64,000 bases of DNA from positions 1 to 64,000 of the forward strand of contig NZ_BOOK01000005.1 in NCBI RefSeq assembly GCF_016863195.1, in the 5' to 3' direction. The position numbers and the translations under genes were made by a program. Each line of letters starts with the position of its first letter. Position 1 is the stretch's first letter. The DNA comes from Paraplanobispora takensis (GTDB lineage Bacteria > Actinomycetota > Actinomycetes > Streptosporangiales > Streptosporangiaceae). The notes beneath the pieces were generated by a model, which searched no databases, was not told where the DNA came from, and was given only the letters and a program-made list of their open reading frames with translations. Shown one piece after another: positions 7,992-15,813 of the stretch.

Positions 7992-9341
7992 GTGAGTGAC
8001 CTTCCGCGCCGCGCAGTCACGCGCTCCGCCAAGCTGGCGGCCCTGCCCATCGGGTTCGCCGGTCGCACCGCTCTCGGCCTGGGAAAACGCATCGGGGGGA
8101 AGTCCGCCGAACTCGTCGCTCAGGAGATCCAGGAGCGTACGGCGGAGCAGATATTCAAGGTTCTCGGCGAGCTCAAGGGCGGGGCGATGAAGCTCGGCCA
8201 GGCTCTGTCGATCTTCGAAGCCGCCCTGCCTCCCGAGATCGTCGCTCCCTACCGGGCCACGCTGACCAAGCTCCAGGACGCCGCTCCGCCGCTCCCGGCC
8301 AAGACCGTGCACAAAGTGCTCTCCGAGCAACTGGGTGACGACTGGCGCGAGCACTTCCAGTCGTTCGAGGACCACCCGACGGCGGCCGCCTCGATCGGCC
8401 AGGTGCACAAGGCCGTCTGGCACGACGGGCGCACGGTGGCGGTGAAGATCCAGTACCCGGGGGCCGGCAAGGCGCTGCTGTCCGACTTCAACCAGCTCGC
8501 CCGCCTCGGCAAGCTTTTCGGGGTGCTCCTGCCCGGCCTCGACATCAAGGCCGTCCTCGTCGAATTGCGTGAGCGGATCGTCGAGGAGCTCGACTATCTC
8601 CAGGAGGCCGAGGCCCAGCACGCCTTCGCCCTGGAGTTCAAGGACGACCCCGACTTCCTCGTCCCGGACGTCGTGGCCGCCAACGAGCAGGTGATCGTCT
8701 CCGAGTGGGTCGACGGCACCCCGCTCTCACGGATCATCGCCCAGGGTTCCCAGGAAGAGCGCGACCGGGCCGGCCTGCAGTTCGTCCGGTTCCTGTTCTG
8801 CTCCCCGTCCCGGGTCGGGATGCTCCACGCCGACCCGCACCCGGGCAACTTCCGGATCACCGACGACGGCCGGCTGTGCGTGCTCGACTTCGGCGCGGTC
8901 AACCGGCTGCCCCAGGGTTACCCGCCCGCCTTCGGCAGGCTGACCCGCATCTTCCACCAGGGCGACATGGACACCGTGGTCCAGGGCCTGCGCGACGAGG
9001 GTTTCATCCTCCCCCACATCGAGGTGGATCCCGAGGCCCTGCGGGCCTTCCTGGCCCCCTACGTCGAGCCGACCGCGGTGGAGGAGTTCAGCTTCAGCCG
9101 CGAATGGCTTCAGCAGCAGGCCGCCACGGCCACCGACCTGCGCCCCGGCAACGTGGTGCGCCAGCTCAACCTGCCGGTGTCCTACGTCCTCATCCACCGC
9201 GTCCACGCGGCCGGCGTCGGCGTCCTGTGCCAGCTCGGCGCCACCGCCCGCTTCCGCGACGAGGTCATCCGCTGGGTCCCCGGCTTCGCCGACGACCTCC
9301 CCGCCCAGGACACCCCGCCCGACGACACCCCTGAGGAGTGA
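7992..9341 (+). CDS. ABC1/AarF (UbiB-type) atypical kinase
   Basis: The 449-residue protein has all ABC1-kinase landmarks: the KxGQ motif in GGAMKLGQALS, the alanine-rich loop AAASIGQVHKA, VAVKIQYPG with the conserved lysine, HADPHPGNF and LDFGAVNRLP. Such proteins are linked to quinone or lipid homeostasis. The start is uncertain: the GTG of VSDLPRRAVTR matches remembered homologues, an ATG 15 bp earlier has its SD only one base away, and the frame stays open to a TTG at 7827 inside the ThiF-like gene. A TTGACA at 7926 has no matching -10 element. Confidence 0.88.
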   Translation: MSDLPRRAVTRSAKLAALPIGFAGRTALGLGKRIGGKSAELVAQEIQERTAEQIFKVLGELKGGAMKLGQALSIFEAALPPEIVAPYRATLTKLQDAAPPLPAKTVHKVLSEQLGDDWREHFQSFEDHPTAAASIGQVHKAVWHDGRTVAVKIQYPGAGKALLSDFNQLARLGKLFGVLLPGLDIKAVLVELRERIVEELDYLQEAEAQHAFALEFKDDPDFLVPDVVAANEQVIVSEWVDGTPLSRIIAQGSQEERDRAGLQFVRFLFCSPSRVGMLHADPHPGNFRITDDGRLCVLDFGAVNRLPQGYPPAFGRLTRIFHQGDMDTVVQGLRDEGFILPHIEVDPEALRAFLAPYVEPTAVEEFSFSREWLQQQAATATDLRPGNVVRQLNLPVSYVLIHRVHAAGVGVLCQLGATARFRDEVIRWVPGFADDLPAQDTPPDDTPEE

Positions 9342-9491
9342 CCCCGGCCGACCCGAGACACAGCCCGAAAGGATCCGGGAAGGACAGTCGGCAACACCCG
9401 GCGAAACCCGCCCGCGAAGCGGGATCGTGCGGCGGCGAGCGCGGCGCGCGGGTGAGAGATGTCCGGACCGTGGTGGGTGCGGTGGACATGA

Positions 9492-9529
9492 GAAGAGGGA
9501 TGCCTCGTGTGGACGAGGCATCCCTCTTC
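9492..9529. terminator. Bidirectional hairpin terminator
   Basis: A perfect 16-bp stem (GAAGAGGGATGCCTCG, loop TGTGGA) lies downstream of the ABC1 kinase gene. No T-run is obvious, which is common for terminators in high-GC actinobacteria. Confidence 0.8.
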
Positions 9530-10148
9530 GTCGTCGCGGCCGGGCTCCGGTGAGCCCGAGCTCGGTTCGGCCAGGCGCCCAGGGGAGCCGGGCTGGTCTC
9601 AGCCGGGCTCCTTCGAGCTCGTGGCGTCTCTGCCGGGCCCCGTCGGGCCCGTTGTCCGGATGACCGCTGTCGACCCCGGGCCGCGGATCCCATTCGATCC
9701 CCGGCCCGGGGGACCTGGTCGGTCCCCGGTGCAGGAAACGCCCGTCATTTCCCGGCCCGGCCTCGGCAAAACATCGTTCTTCCGGGGCCGGTCCTGAGGG
9801 AGGCGGTGCGGGTAGCTGCCGATGAGGCAACCTCCCATACCGCTCCCCCGGAGCCTGAGCTCGGGGAAACGTCGTTCTTCCGATCCGGATCCCGGCCCTG
9901 GAGGAGGCGGTCCGAGCTGTTGCCCACCCGCGCCGGTCCTCCGGATCTCGATTCCGGGGGAGGCGGTGCGTGTGGCCGACAGCGCGGCAGCCCGCGGGGG
10001 GCACCGCTCCTCCGGGTCGGGGAGGGGTGATCCGCGGGCTGCCGGTGGAGGTGGTGCCCTCTGCTTCGGGCGGCGACCCGTGGGGGGCCGCCCTCGGGTT
10101 CCCGTTCCGGGGTCCGGAGGGGGAACCGGGTTCTGGAGGGTGATCAGT

Positions 10149-10176
10149 GGGCCCGTGCCGGGTGGGGCACGGGCCC
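10149..10176. terminator. Hairpin terminator after the small ORF
   Basis: A perfect 11-bp stem GGGCCCGTGCC with a 6-nt loop lies just beyond the stop of the small leftward gene that follows whiB7. Confidence 0.75.
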
Positions 10177-10183
10177 GGAAGGA

Positions 10184-10378
10184 TCAGACCAGGCGCAGGA
10201 GGGCGTGGCGAAGGCGGACGGAAGCGCGTTCAGCGTCGCGTCGGGCGCGCTGAAGACGCTGGATGCCGGCGGCCCGGCGATACTCCGCCGCCTCGCGGTG
10301 GAGGGTTTGTATTCGGTCACGCACCAGTTCTTCTTGCATAGACGGTGCGCCGAGGCTCCAGTTGGAGAAGGAGGTCAT
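10184..10378 (-). CDS. Small Arg-rich hypothetical protein downstream of whiB7
   Basis: A 64-residue ORF starting MTSFSNWSLGAPSMQEELV. The ATG is preceded by GAAAGGA. The second half is rich in Arg, Ala and Leu with heptad-like spacing and could form a single amphipathic or coiled helix. It has no recognised domain. It lies 70 bp after whiB7 in the same direction and ends just before a strong hairpin, so it is probably the last gene of the whiB7 transcript. Confidence 0.55.
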   Translation of the reverse strand: MTSFSNWSLGAPSMQEELVRDRIQTLHREAAEYRRAAGIQRLQRARRDAERASVRLRHALLRLV

Positions 10379-10448
10379 TGGAGTGGTCCTTTCAGGACGT
10401 TTCAGATTTTTCGTCGGGTGAAGCTGATGAAGCTGGTGAACCGGCCGG

Positions 10449-10718
10449 TCAGGCAGCGACCGGGGTCTTGCGAGGACGTCCACGCGGGCGCTTCCGCGGA
10501 ACGATGACGCCCCGCAGGATGAGCTCGCCGCCCCAGACGCCCCACGGCTCCTCGCGCTCGAGCGCGCGGGCCAGGCAGGCCTGCTGGATCGGGCAGCCTC
10601 CGCAGAGCGCCTTGGCGAACTCCACGTCCTCCGGAGACTCGGCGAACCAGAGGTCGGGGTCGGTACGACAGGGGATTGCGGCTTCGTCGATCAGGTCCAT
10701 GACCGTCTTGGCCCCCAT
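10449..10718 (-). CDS. whiB7: WhiB7/WblC transcriptional regulator
   Basis: An 89-residue WhiB protein. The four iron-sulfur cysteines are C17, C39, C42 and C48, followed by the GVWGG turn (residues 60-64). The C-terminal RGRPRK (residues 79-84) is an AT-hook, which distinguishes WhiB7 from other WhiB proteins. WhiB7 binds the primary sigma factor and AT-rich DNA next to the -35 element to turn on intrinsic antibiotic-resistance genes. The ATG has a strong AGAGAGGTGA. Its neighbours uvrD2 and the ABC1 kinase match the mycobacterial whiB7 locus. Expression is probably controlled by the leader ORF and attenuator upstream. Confidence 0.95.
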   Translation of the reverse strand: MGAKTVMDLIDEAAIPCRTDPDLWFAESPEDVEFAKALCGGCPIQQACLARALEREEPWGVWGGELILRGVIVPRKRPRGRPRKTPVAA

Positions 10719-10797
10719 CTGTGTCACCTCTCTGTTGGTATTGATCTTTTGGACTACCTCGTGGGTGGGGGTCAGGGATGATGCGGCTAAATAAGTA

Positions 10798-10830
10798 AGG
10801 CCGCGGATCCTGTCTGCGGATCCGCGGCCT
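10798..10830 (-). terminator. Attenuator hairpin in the whiB7 leader
   Basis: A perfect 13-bp stem AGGCCGCGGATCC with a 7-nt loop is followed, in the direction of whiB7, by a short A/T-rich run TTACTTATTT. It begins 21 bp after the leader ORF stop codon and ends 79 bp before the whiB7 ATG, the placement expected for premature termination. A second stem, CAGGTCA/TGACCTG at 10848-10863, contains the leader ORF stop codon and might compete with it. Confidence 0.75.
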
Positions 10831-10851
10831 GAAGGCTCTCCCTCTGTCAGG

Positions 10852-11160
10852 TCATGTGACCTGAGGGTGCCTCCAGGGTTGCGGACCACGCAGCCCACCG
10901 TTGTTACGGATGTGCTTGGTCTGCTGTGCGTCGTAGCCGCCGATTTCAGGGGCCGGGACAACCAGTGCGCCGTTCACCGCCGGGGAGCCGGCGAAAACGG
11001 CCTGACGGCCGGCCTGGATCTGGAAGAGGACGGACTTCTCCTGCCGGAGCCGGGAAGCCGGTGCATCCGCGAGGATGACCTGGCCCGCACAGGTGGGCAG
11101 GGTCGTGCCGGTGCATGCGGAAGTGAGCCCCGTCAGGACCGGCATCATGTTGATCATCAC
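10852..11160 (-). CDS. Leader ORF (uORF) of whiB7
   Basis: A 102-codon ORF beginning GTG ATG ATC AAC ATG ATG, with GGAGGTGAG about ten bases upstream. The product has two cysteines (SACTGTTLPTCAG) and ends in WRHPQVT, resembling no domain I know. It fills the leader between the whiB7 promoter and the attenuator. Leader ORFs that sense ribosome stalling are established for whiB7/wblC in other actinobacteria, so its translation rather than its product is the probable function. It is unusually long for a leader ORF, so a separate protein role is possible. Confidence 0.65.
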   Translation of the reverse strand: MMINMMPVLTGLTSACTGTTLPTCAGQVILADAPASRLRQEKSVLFQIQAGRQAVFAGSPAVNGALVVPAPEIGGYDAQQTKHIRNNGGLRGPQPWRHPQVT

Positions 11161-11187
11161 AGCGGACTCACCTCCATTCGTGGATCG

Positions 11188-11207
11188 TCGGACAGGACTG
11201 TCCGACT
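11188..11207 (-). promoter_or_regulatory. Inverted repeat in the whiB7 5' leader
   Basis: Arms GTCGGACAG and CTGTCCGAC are separated by 2 bp. The element lies between the predicted transcription start (about 11213) and the leader ORF, so it could be an RNA hairpin or a protein-binding operator. Confidence 0.6.
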
Positions 11208-11219
11208 TGCTTGACCATG

Positions 11220-11260
11220 ACCCTAAACCCGCCCCCCAGGAAGGGGCAACATATTTTCTA
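11220..11260 (-). promoter_or_regulatory. Predicted WhiB7-autoregulated promoter
   Basis: Reading leftward, TTGCCC (-35, 11244-11249) and TAGGGT (-10, 11220-11225) are spaced by 18 bp. Directly upstream of the -35 is the A/T-only-but-two run TAGAAAATAT (11251-11260). An AT-rich block just upstream of the -35 is the known hallmark of WhiB7-dependent promoters, so autoregulation is likely. It sits immediately after the tesB stop codon. Confidence 0.65.
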
Positions 11261-11276
11261 CCTGCAGTTTTACAGA

Positions 11277-12143
11277 TTACGAGACGCGGATCATCGCTTC
11301 CTGCACCACCGACACCGCCAGTTCGCCGGATCGGGTGAACATCTGTCCCCTGGCCAGCCCGCGCGCCGCCCCCGACCAGGGCGACTCCTGGGCGTACAGC
11401 ACCCAGTCGTCGGCGCGCAGCGGACGATGGAACCACATCGCGTGGTCCAGGGACGCCCCGGAGACGTTGGAGGCCCCCCACGCCAGGCCGTGGGTCAGCA
11501 GCACCGTGTCCACCAGCGTGTAGTCGGAGGCGTAGGCGGCCAGCACCACGTGGAGCAGCGGGTCGTCGGGCAGGTCGGCGTCGTAGCGGAACCACACGTT
11601 CGTCTCGGCGCCGCGCAGCTCGGGGTCGCGGTGCGCCTCCCAGGTCAGCGGGGTCACATAGCGCACGTCCACCGGGCGCGGCCTGCTCAGCCACTCGCGC
11701 AGCGGCGAGCTCTCGCCGATGACCTCGCGCATCCGCTCCTGCAGCGTGGGGAGACCCTGCGGCTCGGGCACGGCCGGCATCGCCGACGCCTGGTGCTCGA
11801 CGCCGCTCTCCAGCATGTGGAAGGAGGCCGACATGGTGAATATCGCCTTGCCGTGCTGGACGGCCACGACCCTGCGGGTGGTGAAGGACCGGCCGTCGCG
11901 GACCCGCTCGACGTTGTAGACGATCGGGATCGCCGGGTCGCCGGGCCTGATGAAGTAGGCGTGCAGCGAGTGCACGTGCCGGTCGGAGGGCACCGTACGG
12001 CCCGCCGCCACCAGCGCCTGGGCGGCCACCTGGCCGCCGAAGACGCGCTGGATGCGCTCCTCGGGGCTGCGGCCCCTGAAGATGTCCAGCTCGATCTGCT
12101 CCAGGTCGAGCAGGTCGAGCAGCTCCTTGAGCGCCTCGTTCAC
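11277..12143 (-). CDS. tesB: Acyl-CoA thioesterase II
   Basis: A 288-residue double-hotdog thioesterase. The first half has RVFGGQVAAQALVAAGRTV and the HSLHAYFIRPGD motif; the second half has YASDYTLVDTVLLTHG and SLDHAMWFHRPLRADDW, containing the conserved Asp/Thr/Gln-type active-site region of TesB. It hydrolyses acyl-CoA to free acid and CoA. The GTG start overlaps the uvrD2 stop by four bases (GTGA), so it is translationally coupled to the helicase. Confidence 0.92.
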   Translation of the reverse strand: MNEALKELLDLLDLEQIELDIFRGRSPEERIQRVFGGQVAAQALVAAGRTVPSDRHVHSLHAYFIRPGDPAIPIVYNVERVRDGRSFTTRRVVAVQHGKAIFTMSASFHMLESGVEHQASAMPAVPEPQGLPTLQERMREVIGESSPLREWLSRPRPVDVRYVTPLTWEAHRDPELRGAETNVWFRYDADLPDDPLLHVVLAAYASDYTLVDTVLLTHGLAWGASNVSGASLDHAMWFHRPLRADDWVLYAQESPWSGAARGLARGQMFTRSGELAVSVVQEAMIRVS

Positions 12144-14209
12144 GCGTTCTCCGTCCTGTCCGCGGCGTCCCGGCACAGCCCGAGCACCGCATCGCCGTAC
12201 CGCTCCAGTTTGACGCGTCCCACTCCGGTGATGGACAGCAGGTCCTGCTCGGATGCCGGTGCCTTCTCGGCGATCGCCTGGAGGGTGACGTCGGTGAAGA
12301 CCACGTAGGCGGGGACCTTGGCCTCCTTGGCCACGGTCGTGCGCCAGGCCTTGAGGCTCTCCAGCAGGGCCTCGTCGTAGTCGACCGGGCAGGTGGCGCA
12401 TCGGCCGAGCTTCTGCTCGGCGGCGGCGACCAGCGTCTTGGCGCAGACCCGGCAGCTCACCGGGACGGCGGCCTGGCGGCGTTCCCTGGGCGCCGAGGAG
12501 GAGCTGCGGGCACGGGCGGCGGGGCGGCCGGTGAGGCCGTCGAGGAAGCGCGAGGGCCGCCGGGAGCGCCGGCCGCCCTGGGCGCGCGCCAGCGCCCACG
12601 ACACCGTCAGGTGGACCCGGGCGCGGGTGACGCCCACGTAGAGCAGGCGGCGCTCCTCCTCGATCTGGTCGGGCGTCTCGGCGTAGACGATCGGCAGCAT
12701 GCCGTCGGTGGCGCCGACCAGGAAGACCGCGTCCCACTCCAGGCCCTTGGCCGCGTGCAGGGAGGCCAGCGTCACGCCCTCGACCGGGGGCGCGTGCTGC
12801 TCTCCGGCCCGGCGCTCCAGCTCGGCGACGAAGCCGGCGAGATCGGCTCCCTCGGCGGCCATGTCCTCGGCCAGGTCGGCCAGGGCCTTGAGTGACTCCC
12901 ACTTCTCGCGCGCCTTGCCGCCGCCGGGGGGCTCGGGGGTGAGGCCGACGCCCGCCAGGATGTGGTGGACGGTCGGGGCCAGCTCGTCGTCGGCGCCGGC
13001 CGAGCGGGCGGCGCCGCGCAGCAGCACGACCGCCTGGCGCACCTCGGGGCGCTCGAAGAACCGGTCGGCGCCGCGCACGAGGTAGGGGATGCCCGCCTCG
13101 CCGAAGGCCTGCTCGTAGGCCTCCGACTGGGCGTTGACCCGGAACAGCACGGCGATCTCGCGCAGCGGGACGCCGCCGTCGGCGAGCCTGCGCACCGCCC
13201 GCGCCACGCCCGCGGCCTCGGCGGGCTCGTCGTCGTACTCGGCGAAGACGGGCTCGGGGCCGTCGGGGCGCTGGGCGATCAGGCTCATCCGGTGCGGGGT
13301 CCGCGCCGCCGCCAGCACCCGGTTGGCCAGGGAGACCACCTGCGGCGTGGAGCGGTAGTCGCGGACCAGCCGGATCACCGCGGCGTCGGGGTACTCGACC
13401 GGGAAGTTGGTCAGGTAGCGCGGGGTCGCGCCGGTGAAGGAGTAGATCGTCTGGTTGGGGTCGCCGACCACGCACAGGTCGTCGCGGCCGCCGAGCCAGG
13501 TGTCGAGCAGCAGCTTCTGCAGGGGGTTGACGTCCTGGTACTCGTCGACGACGAAGTAGCGGTACTGCTGGCGGATCTGGGTGGCCACCTCGCGGTGCTC
13601 GGTCATCAGCGCGGCGGTGAGCTCCAGGATCGTCTCGAAGTCGATCAGGTGCCGCTCGCGGCGGATCGTCTCGTAGGCGTCGTAGAGGCGCACGACGTCC
13701 TCGGCCGGGATCGGCGGGGTGCGGTGCGCCTTCCTGGAGGCCTCGGCGTAGTCCTCGGGGCTGATCTGGGTGACCTTGGCCCACTCGATCTCCGAGGCGA
13801 CGTCGCGCAGCTCGGAGCGTTCGAGGTCCCGCCCGAGGTGGCGGGAGGCGCTGATCAGCAGCGGCAGCTTCGACTCGATCACCGCGGGCGGGTCGCCGCC
13901 GATGACGCGCGGCCAGAAGTAGGTGAGCTGGCGCAGTGCGGCGGCGTGGAAGGTGCGCGCCTGCACCCCGGGCGCGCCGAGCGCGCGCAATCGCTGGCGC
14001 AGCTCACCGGCGGCCCGTGTGGTGAACGTCACGGCGAGCACCCCCTGGGCGTCGACCGCTCCGCTGCGCACGGCGTGGGCGATGCGGTGGGTGATCGCCC
14101 GCGTCTTGCCGGTGCCCGCGCCCGCGAGGACGCACACCGGACCCCGTACGGCCTCGGCGACCTCGCGCTGCTCGGGGTCCAGCCCCGCCAGGACGTCAGC
14201 GGGCTCCAT
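12140..14209 (-). CDS. uvrD2: ATP-dependent DNA helicase UvrD2 with HRDC domain
   Basis: A 689-residue SF1A helicase. Motif I is GAGTGKTR (residues 30-37), motif II VDEYQDVNPLQ, motif III GDPNQTIYSFTGA and motif VI YVGVTRARVHL. A tetracysteine module (CRVCAK ... CATC) precedes a C-terminal HRDC domain ending TGVGRVKLERYGDAVL. This architecture is that of actinobacterial UvrD2, a 3'-5' helicase implicated in repair, and it is next to whiB7 as in mycobacteria. Its start faces the secreted esterase gene across a 174-bp divergent region. Confidence 0.95.
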   Translation of the reverse strand: MEPADVLAGLDPEQREVAEAVRGPVCVLAGAGTGKTRAITHRIAHAVRSGAVDAQGVLAVTFTTRAAGELRQRLRALGAPGVQARTFHAAALRQLTYFWPRVIGGDPPAVIESKLPLLISASRHLGRDLERSELRDVASEIEWAKVTQISPEDYAEASRKAHRTPPIPAEDVVRLYDAYETIRRERHLIDFETILELTAALMTEHREVATQIRQQYRYFVVDEYQDVNPLQKLLLDTWLGGRDDLCVVGDPNQTIYSFTGATPRYLTNFPVEYPDAAVIRLVRDYRSTPQVVSLANRVLAAARTPHRMSLIAQRPDGPEPVFAEYDDEPAEAAGVARAVRRLADGGVPLREIAVLFRVNAQSEAYEQAFGEAGIPYLVRGADRFFERPEVRQAVVLLRGAARSAGADDELAPTVHHILAGVGLTPEPPGGGKAREKWESLKALADLAEDMAAEGADLAGFVAELERRAGEQHAPPVEGVTLASLHAAKGLEWDAVFLVGATDGMLPIVYAETPDQIEEERRLLYVGVTRARVHLTVSWALARAQGGRRSRRPSRFLDGLTGRPAARARSSSSAPRERRQAAVPVSCRVCAKTLVAAAEQKLGRCATCPVDYDEALLESLKAWRTTVAKEAKVPAYVVFTDVTLQAIAEKAPASEQDLLSITGVGRVKLERYGDAVLGLCRDAADRTENA

Positions 14210-14320
14210 GGGACTCCTTAAACGCTCTCGACGGTTCGGGCCCCGGCTTTTCCTGCCGTAACCCGGGCTTCACCCATTCTGGCACCGTAACGTCTCTCAC
14301 TTGGGTCACCCCTGAGATGC

Positions 14321-14338
14321 GTAAACAGGGATGTTTAC
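14321..14338. promoter_or_regulatory. Inverted repeat between divergent uvrD2 and esterase genes
   Basis: GTAAACA-GGGA-TGTTTAC, a perfect 7-bp palindrome in an A/T-rich pocket, lies 46 bp before the esterase start and 112 bp before uvrD2. It has the look of a regulator operator; the regulator is unknown. Confidence 0.5.
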
Positions 14339-14383
14339 TCCACAATGGGTGCCGACCAAACTCGGGGGAGAGGAAGAGGACCC

Positions 14384-15319
14384 GTGCGAACTGCGGCAAC
14401 CGTGGGTGCACTCGTCGTGGCGGCACTGGCGCTCGCGCCTTCCGCCCTGCACTCCTCCCCCGCGCTCGCCGCCCCCGTGGCGGCCGCCGCGACCGGCGGG
14501 GGCGACCCCACCCCGCCTCCCCCGAGGACCGACGCCCTGGTCCAGGGGACCATCGTCGACACCATCGCCTACGGCCCGCACGTGCGCCAGCGCATGGACG
14601 TCTGGCACCAGGCCGACGAGATCAAGCGGCCGGGCGTCTTCCTGATCCACGGCGGCTGGTGGTCCTCCGGCGACAAGAAGTACATGACCGAGATCAGCCG
14701 GAGCTTCGCCGAGCTCGGCTACACGGTCTTCAACATCAACTACCGCCTCTCCAGCGACGCGGCGTGGCCGGCCCAGCGCGTCGACGCCTTCGACGCGATC
14801 GCCACGGCCCGGCGGCACGCGGCCCTGTGGTCCTTCGACCCGAACAACTACGTGGTCGTCGGCTTCTCCGCGGGCGGCCACCTGGCCACCGCGGTCGGCA
14901 CCTACAAGACCGGCGGCCTGCCCGGCCTGCGGGGCGTGGTGGGCATCTCGCCGGTGGTCTCCCCGCTCACGGCCTACCTCGACGGCGCCGACACCCTGGA
15001 CCCGAACAAGCGCAAGCTGCGCGAGGCGGCCATCAAGCTCGCGGGCGGCTGCGAGCCCTCCGGCAAGTGCGCCAGGATCTGGCAGAGCATGGAGGTCCCC
15101 GAGCACGCCAGCCGCGGCGACGTGCCCGTGCTGAGCGTGCACTCCCAGGACGAGTTCGTGCCGGCCTCCCACAGCAACCAGCTCAAGGACCGCCTGCGCC
15201 AGTTCGGCGTGCAGATGACGGTGGTCACCGAGCCGGGGATCAACCACAGCGCGCCGCTCTACCGGATGCCCGGCGTGGCCGATCTGGTCCAGGGCTGGGT
15301 CGCCGACAAGCTGCTCTGA
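14384..15319 (+). CDS. Secreted alpha/beta hydrolase (HSL/BD-FAE-like esterase)
   Basis: The preferred GTG start follows a GGGGGAGAGGAAGAGGA purine tract and gives a 311-residue precursor; an upstream in-frame ATG at 14345 adds 13 residues but has no ribosome binding site. A Sec signal peptide runs to about ALA-AP. The mature enzyme has the oxyanion motif HGGWW, nucleophile elbow GFSAGG, acid SQDEF and the histidine in INHSAPLY, completing the catalytic triad. It is likely an exported carboxylesterase. Confidence 0.88.
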   Translation: MRTAATVGALVVAALALAPSALHSSPALAAPVAAAATGGGDPTPPPPRTDALVQGTIVDTIAYGPHVRQRMDVWHQADEIKRPGVFLIHGGWWSSGDKKYMTEISRSFAELGYTVFNINYRLSSDAAWPAQRVDAFDAIATARRHAALWSFDPNNYVVVGFSAGGHLATAVGTYKTGGLPGLRGVVGISPVVSPLTAYLDGADTLDPNKRKLREAAIKLAGGCEPSGKCARIWQSMEVPEHASRGDVPVLSVHSQDEFVPASHSNQLKDRLRQFGVQMTVVTEPGINHSAPLYRMPGVADLVQGWVADKLL

Positions 15320-15448
15320 CGCGGGGCGGGGCCCTCCCGCTCCCGCGGCGCGGGCGCGCCCGCACGGCCGCCGGGACATCGGGAAGATGTACGGCCCGCG
15401 CTGTGTTGGCAATAAGCGCCAAACACCACCAGAGGGGATATTCACGCC

Positions 15449-15700
15449 ATGGCGCTCACCGTCTACACCACCACGTGGTGCGGTCCCTGCAAGCGGCTCA
15501 AGGCTCAGCTCACCCGTGAGGGCATCTCCTACGAGGAGATCGACATCGAGCGGAACCCCGACGCCGCCGCGTTCGTGATGAGCGTCAACAACGGCAACCA
15601 GACCGTCCCCACCGTCGTGGTGAACTCCACCGCCGGCAAGGTGTCGCTGACGAACCCCTCGGTCGCCGAGGTGAAGCGGCTCCTCGAAGGCGCCGCCTGA
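15449..15700 (+). CDS. mrx1: Mycoredoxin-type glutaredoxin
   Basis: An 83-residue glutaredoxin-fold protein with the active site WCGPC near the N-terminus and the cis-proline region TVPTVVV. Mycoredoxin-1 of mycobacteria uses CGYC; the CGPC variant here is more thioredoxin-like but the length and locus (between uvrD2 and nudC) match mycoredoxins. These enzymes reduce mycothiol mixed disulfides. Upstream GAGGGG serves as ribosome binding site. Confidence 0.88.
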   Translation: MALTVYTTTWCGPCKRLKAQLTREGISYEEIDIERNPDAAAFVMSVNNGNQTVPTVVVNSTAGKVSLTNPSVAEVKRLLEGAA

Positions 15701-15716
15701 CCCGGTCCGGCAGAAC

Positions 15717-15750
15717 GCGGGGCTCCCCGGAGGTCTCCCGGGAGCCCCGC
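15717..15750. terminator. Terminator between mrx1 and nudC
   Basis: An 11-bp perfect stem GCGGGGCTCCC with a 12-nt loop lies between two convergent genes and probably serves both. Confidence 0.75.
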
Positions 15751-15813
15751 GGTCACGGCCTGCGCGGATCGCGTGGCCGTGCGGCCGCCGCTCCACGCGC
15801 GGGGAGCCCGCGA

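Larger units (their letters stand above)
9342..10183. other. Gene-free region with terminators and degenerate repeats
   Basis: About 840 bp hold no ORF with a credible start and ribosome binding site. There are two strong hairpins (9492-9529 and 10149-10176). Between them three degenerate copies of a unit ending GAGGCGGT occur (about 9768-9808, 9868-9912, 9936-9967), two of which begin CGTTCTTCCG. An inverted repeat pairs CAGCCCGCGG near 9987 with CCGCGGGCTG near 10030. The stretch reads as 3' untranslated sequence between two genes facing each other. Confidence 0.5.

Noticed and set aside
9599-9838. Small leftward ORF in the gene-free region
   Set aside because: Composition and lack of ribosome binding site fit chance open frames in GC-rich DNA.
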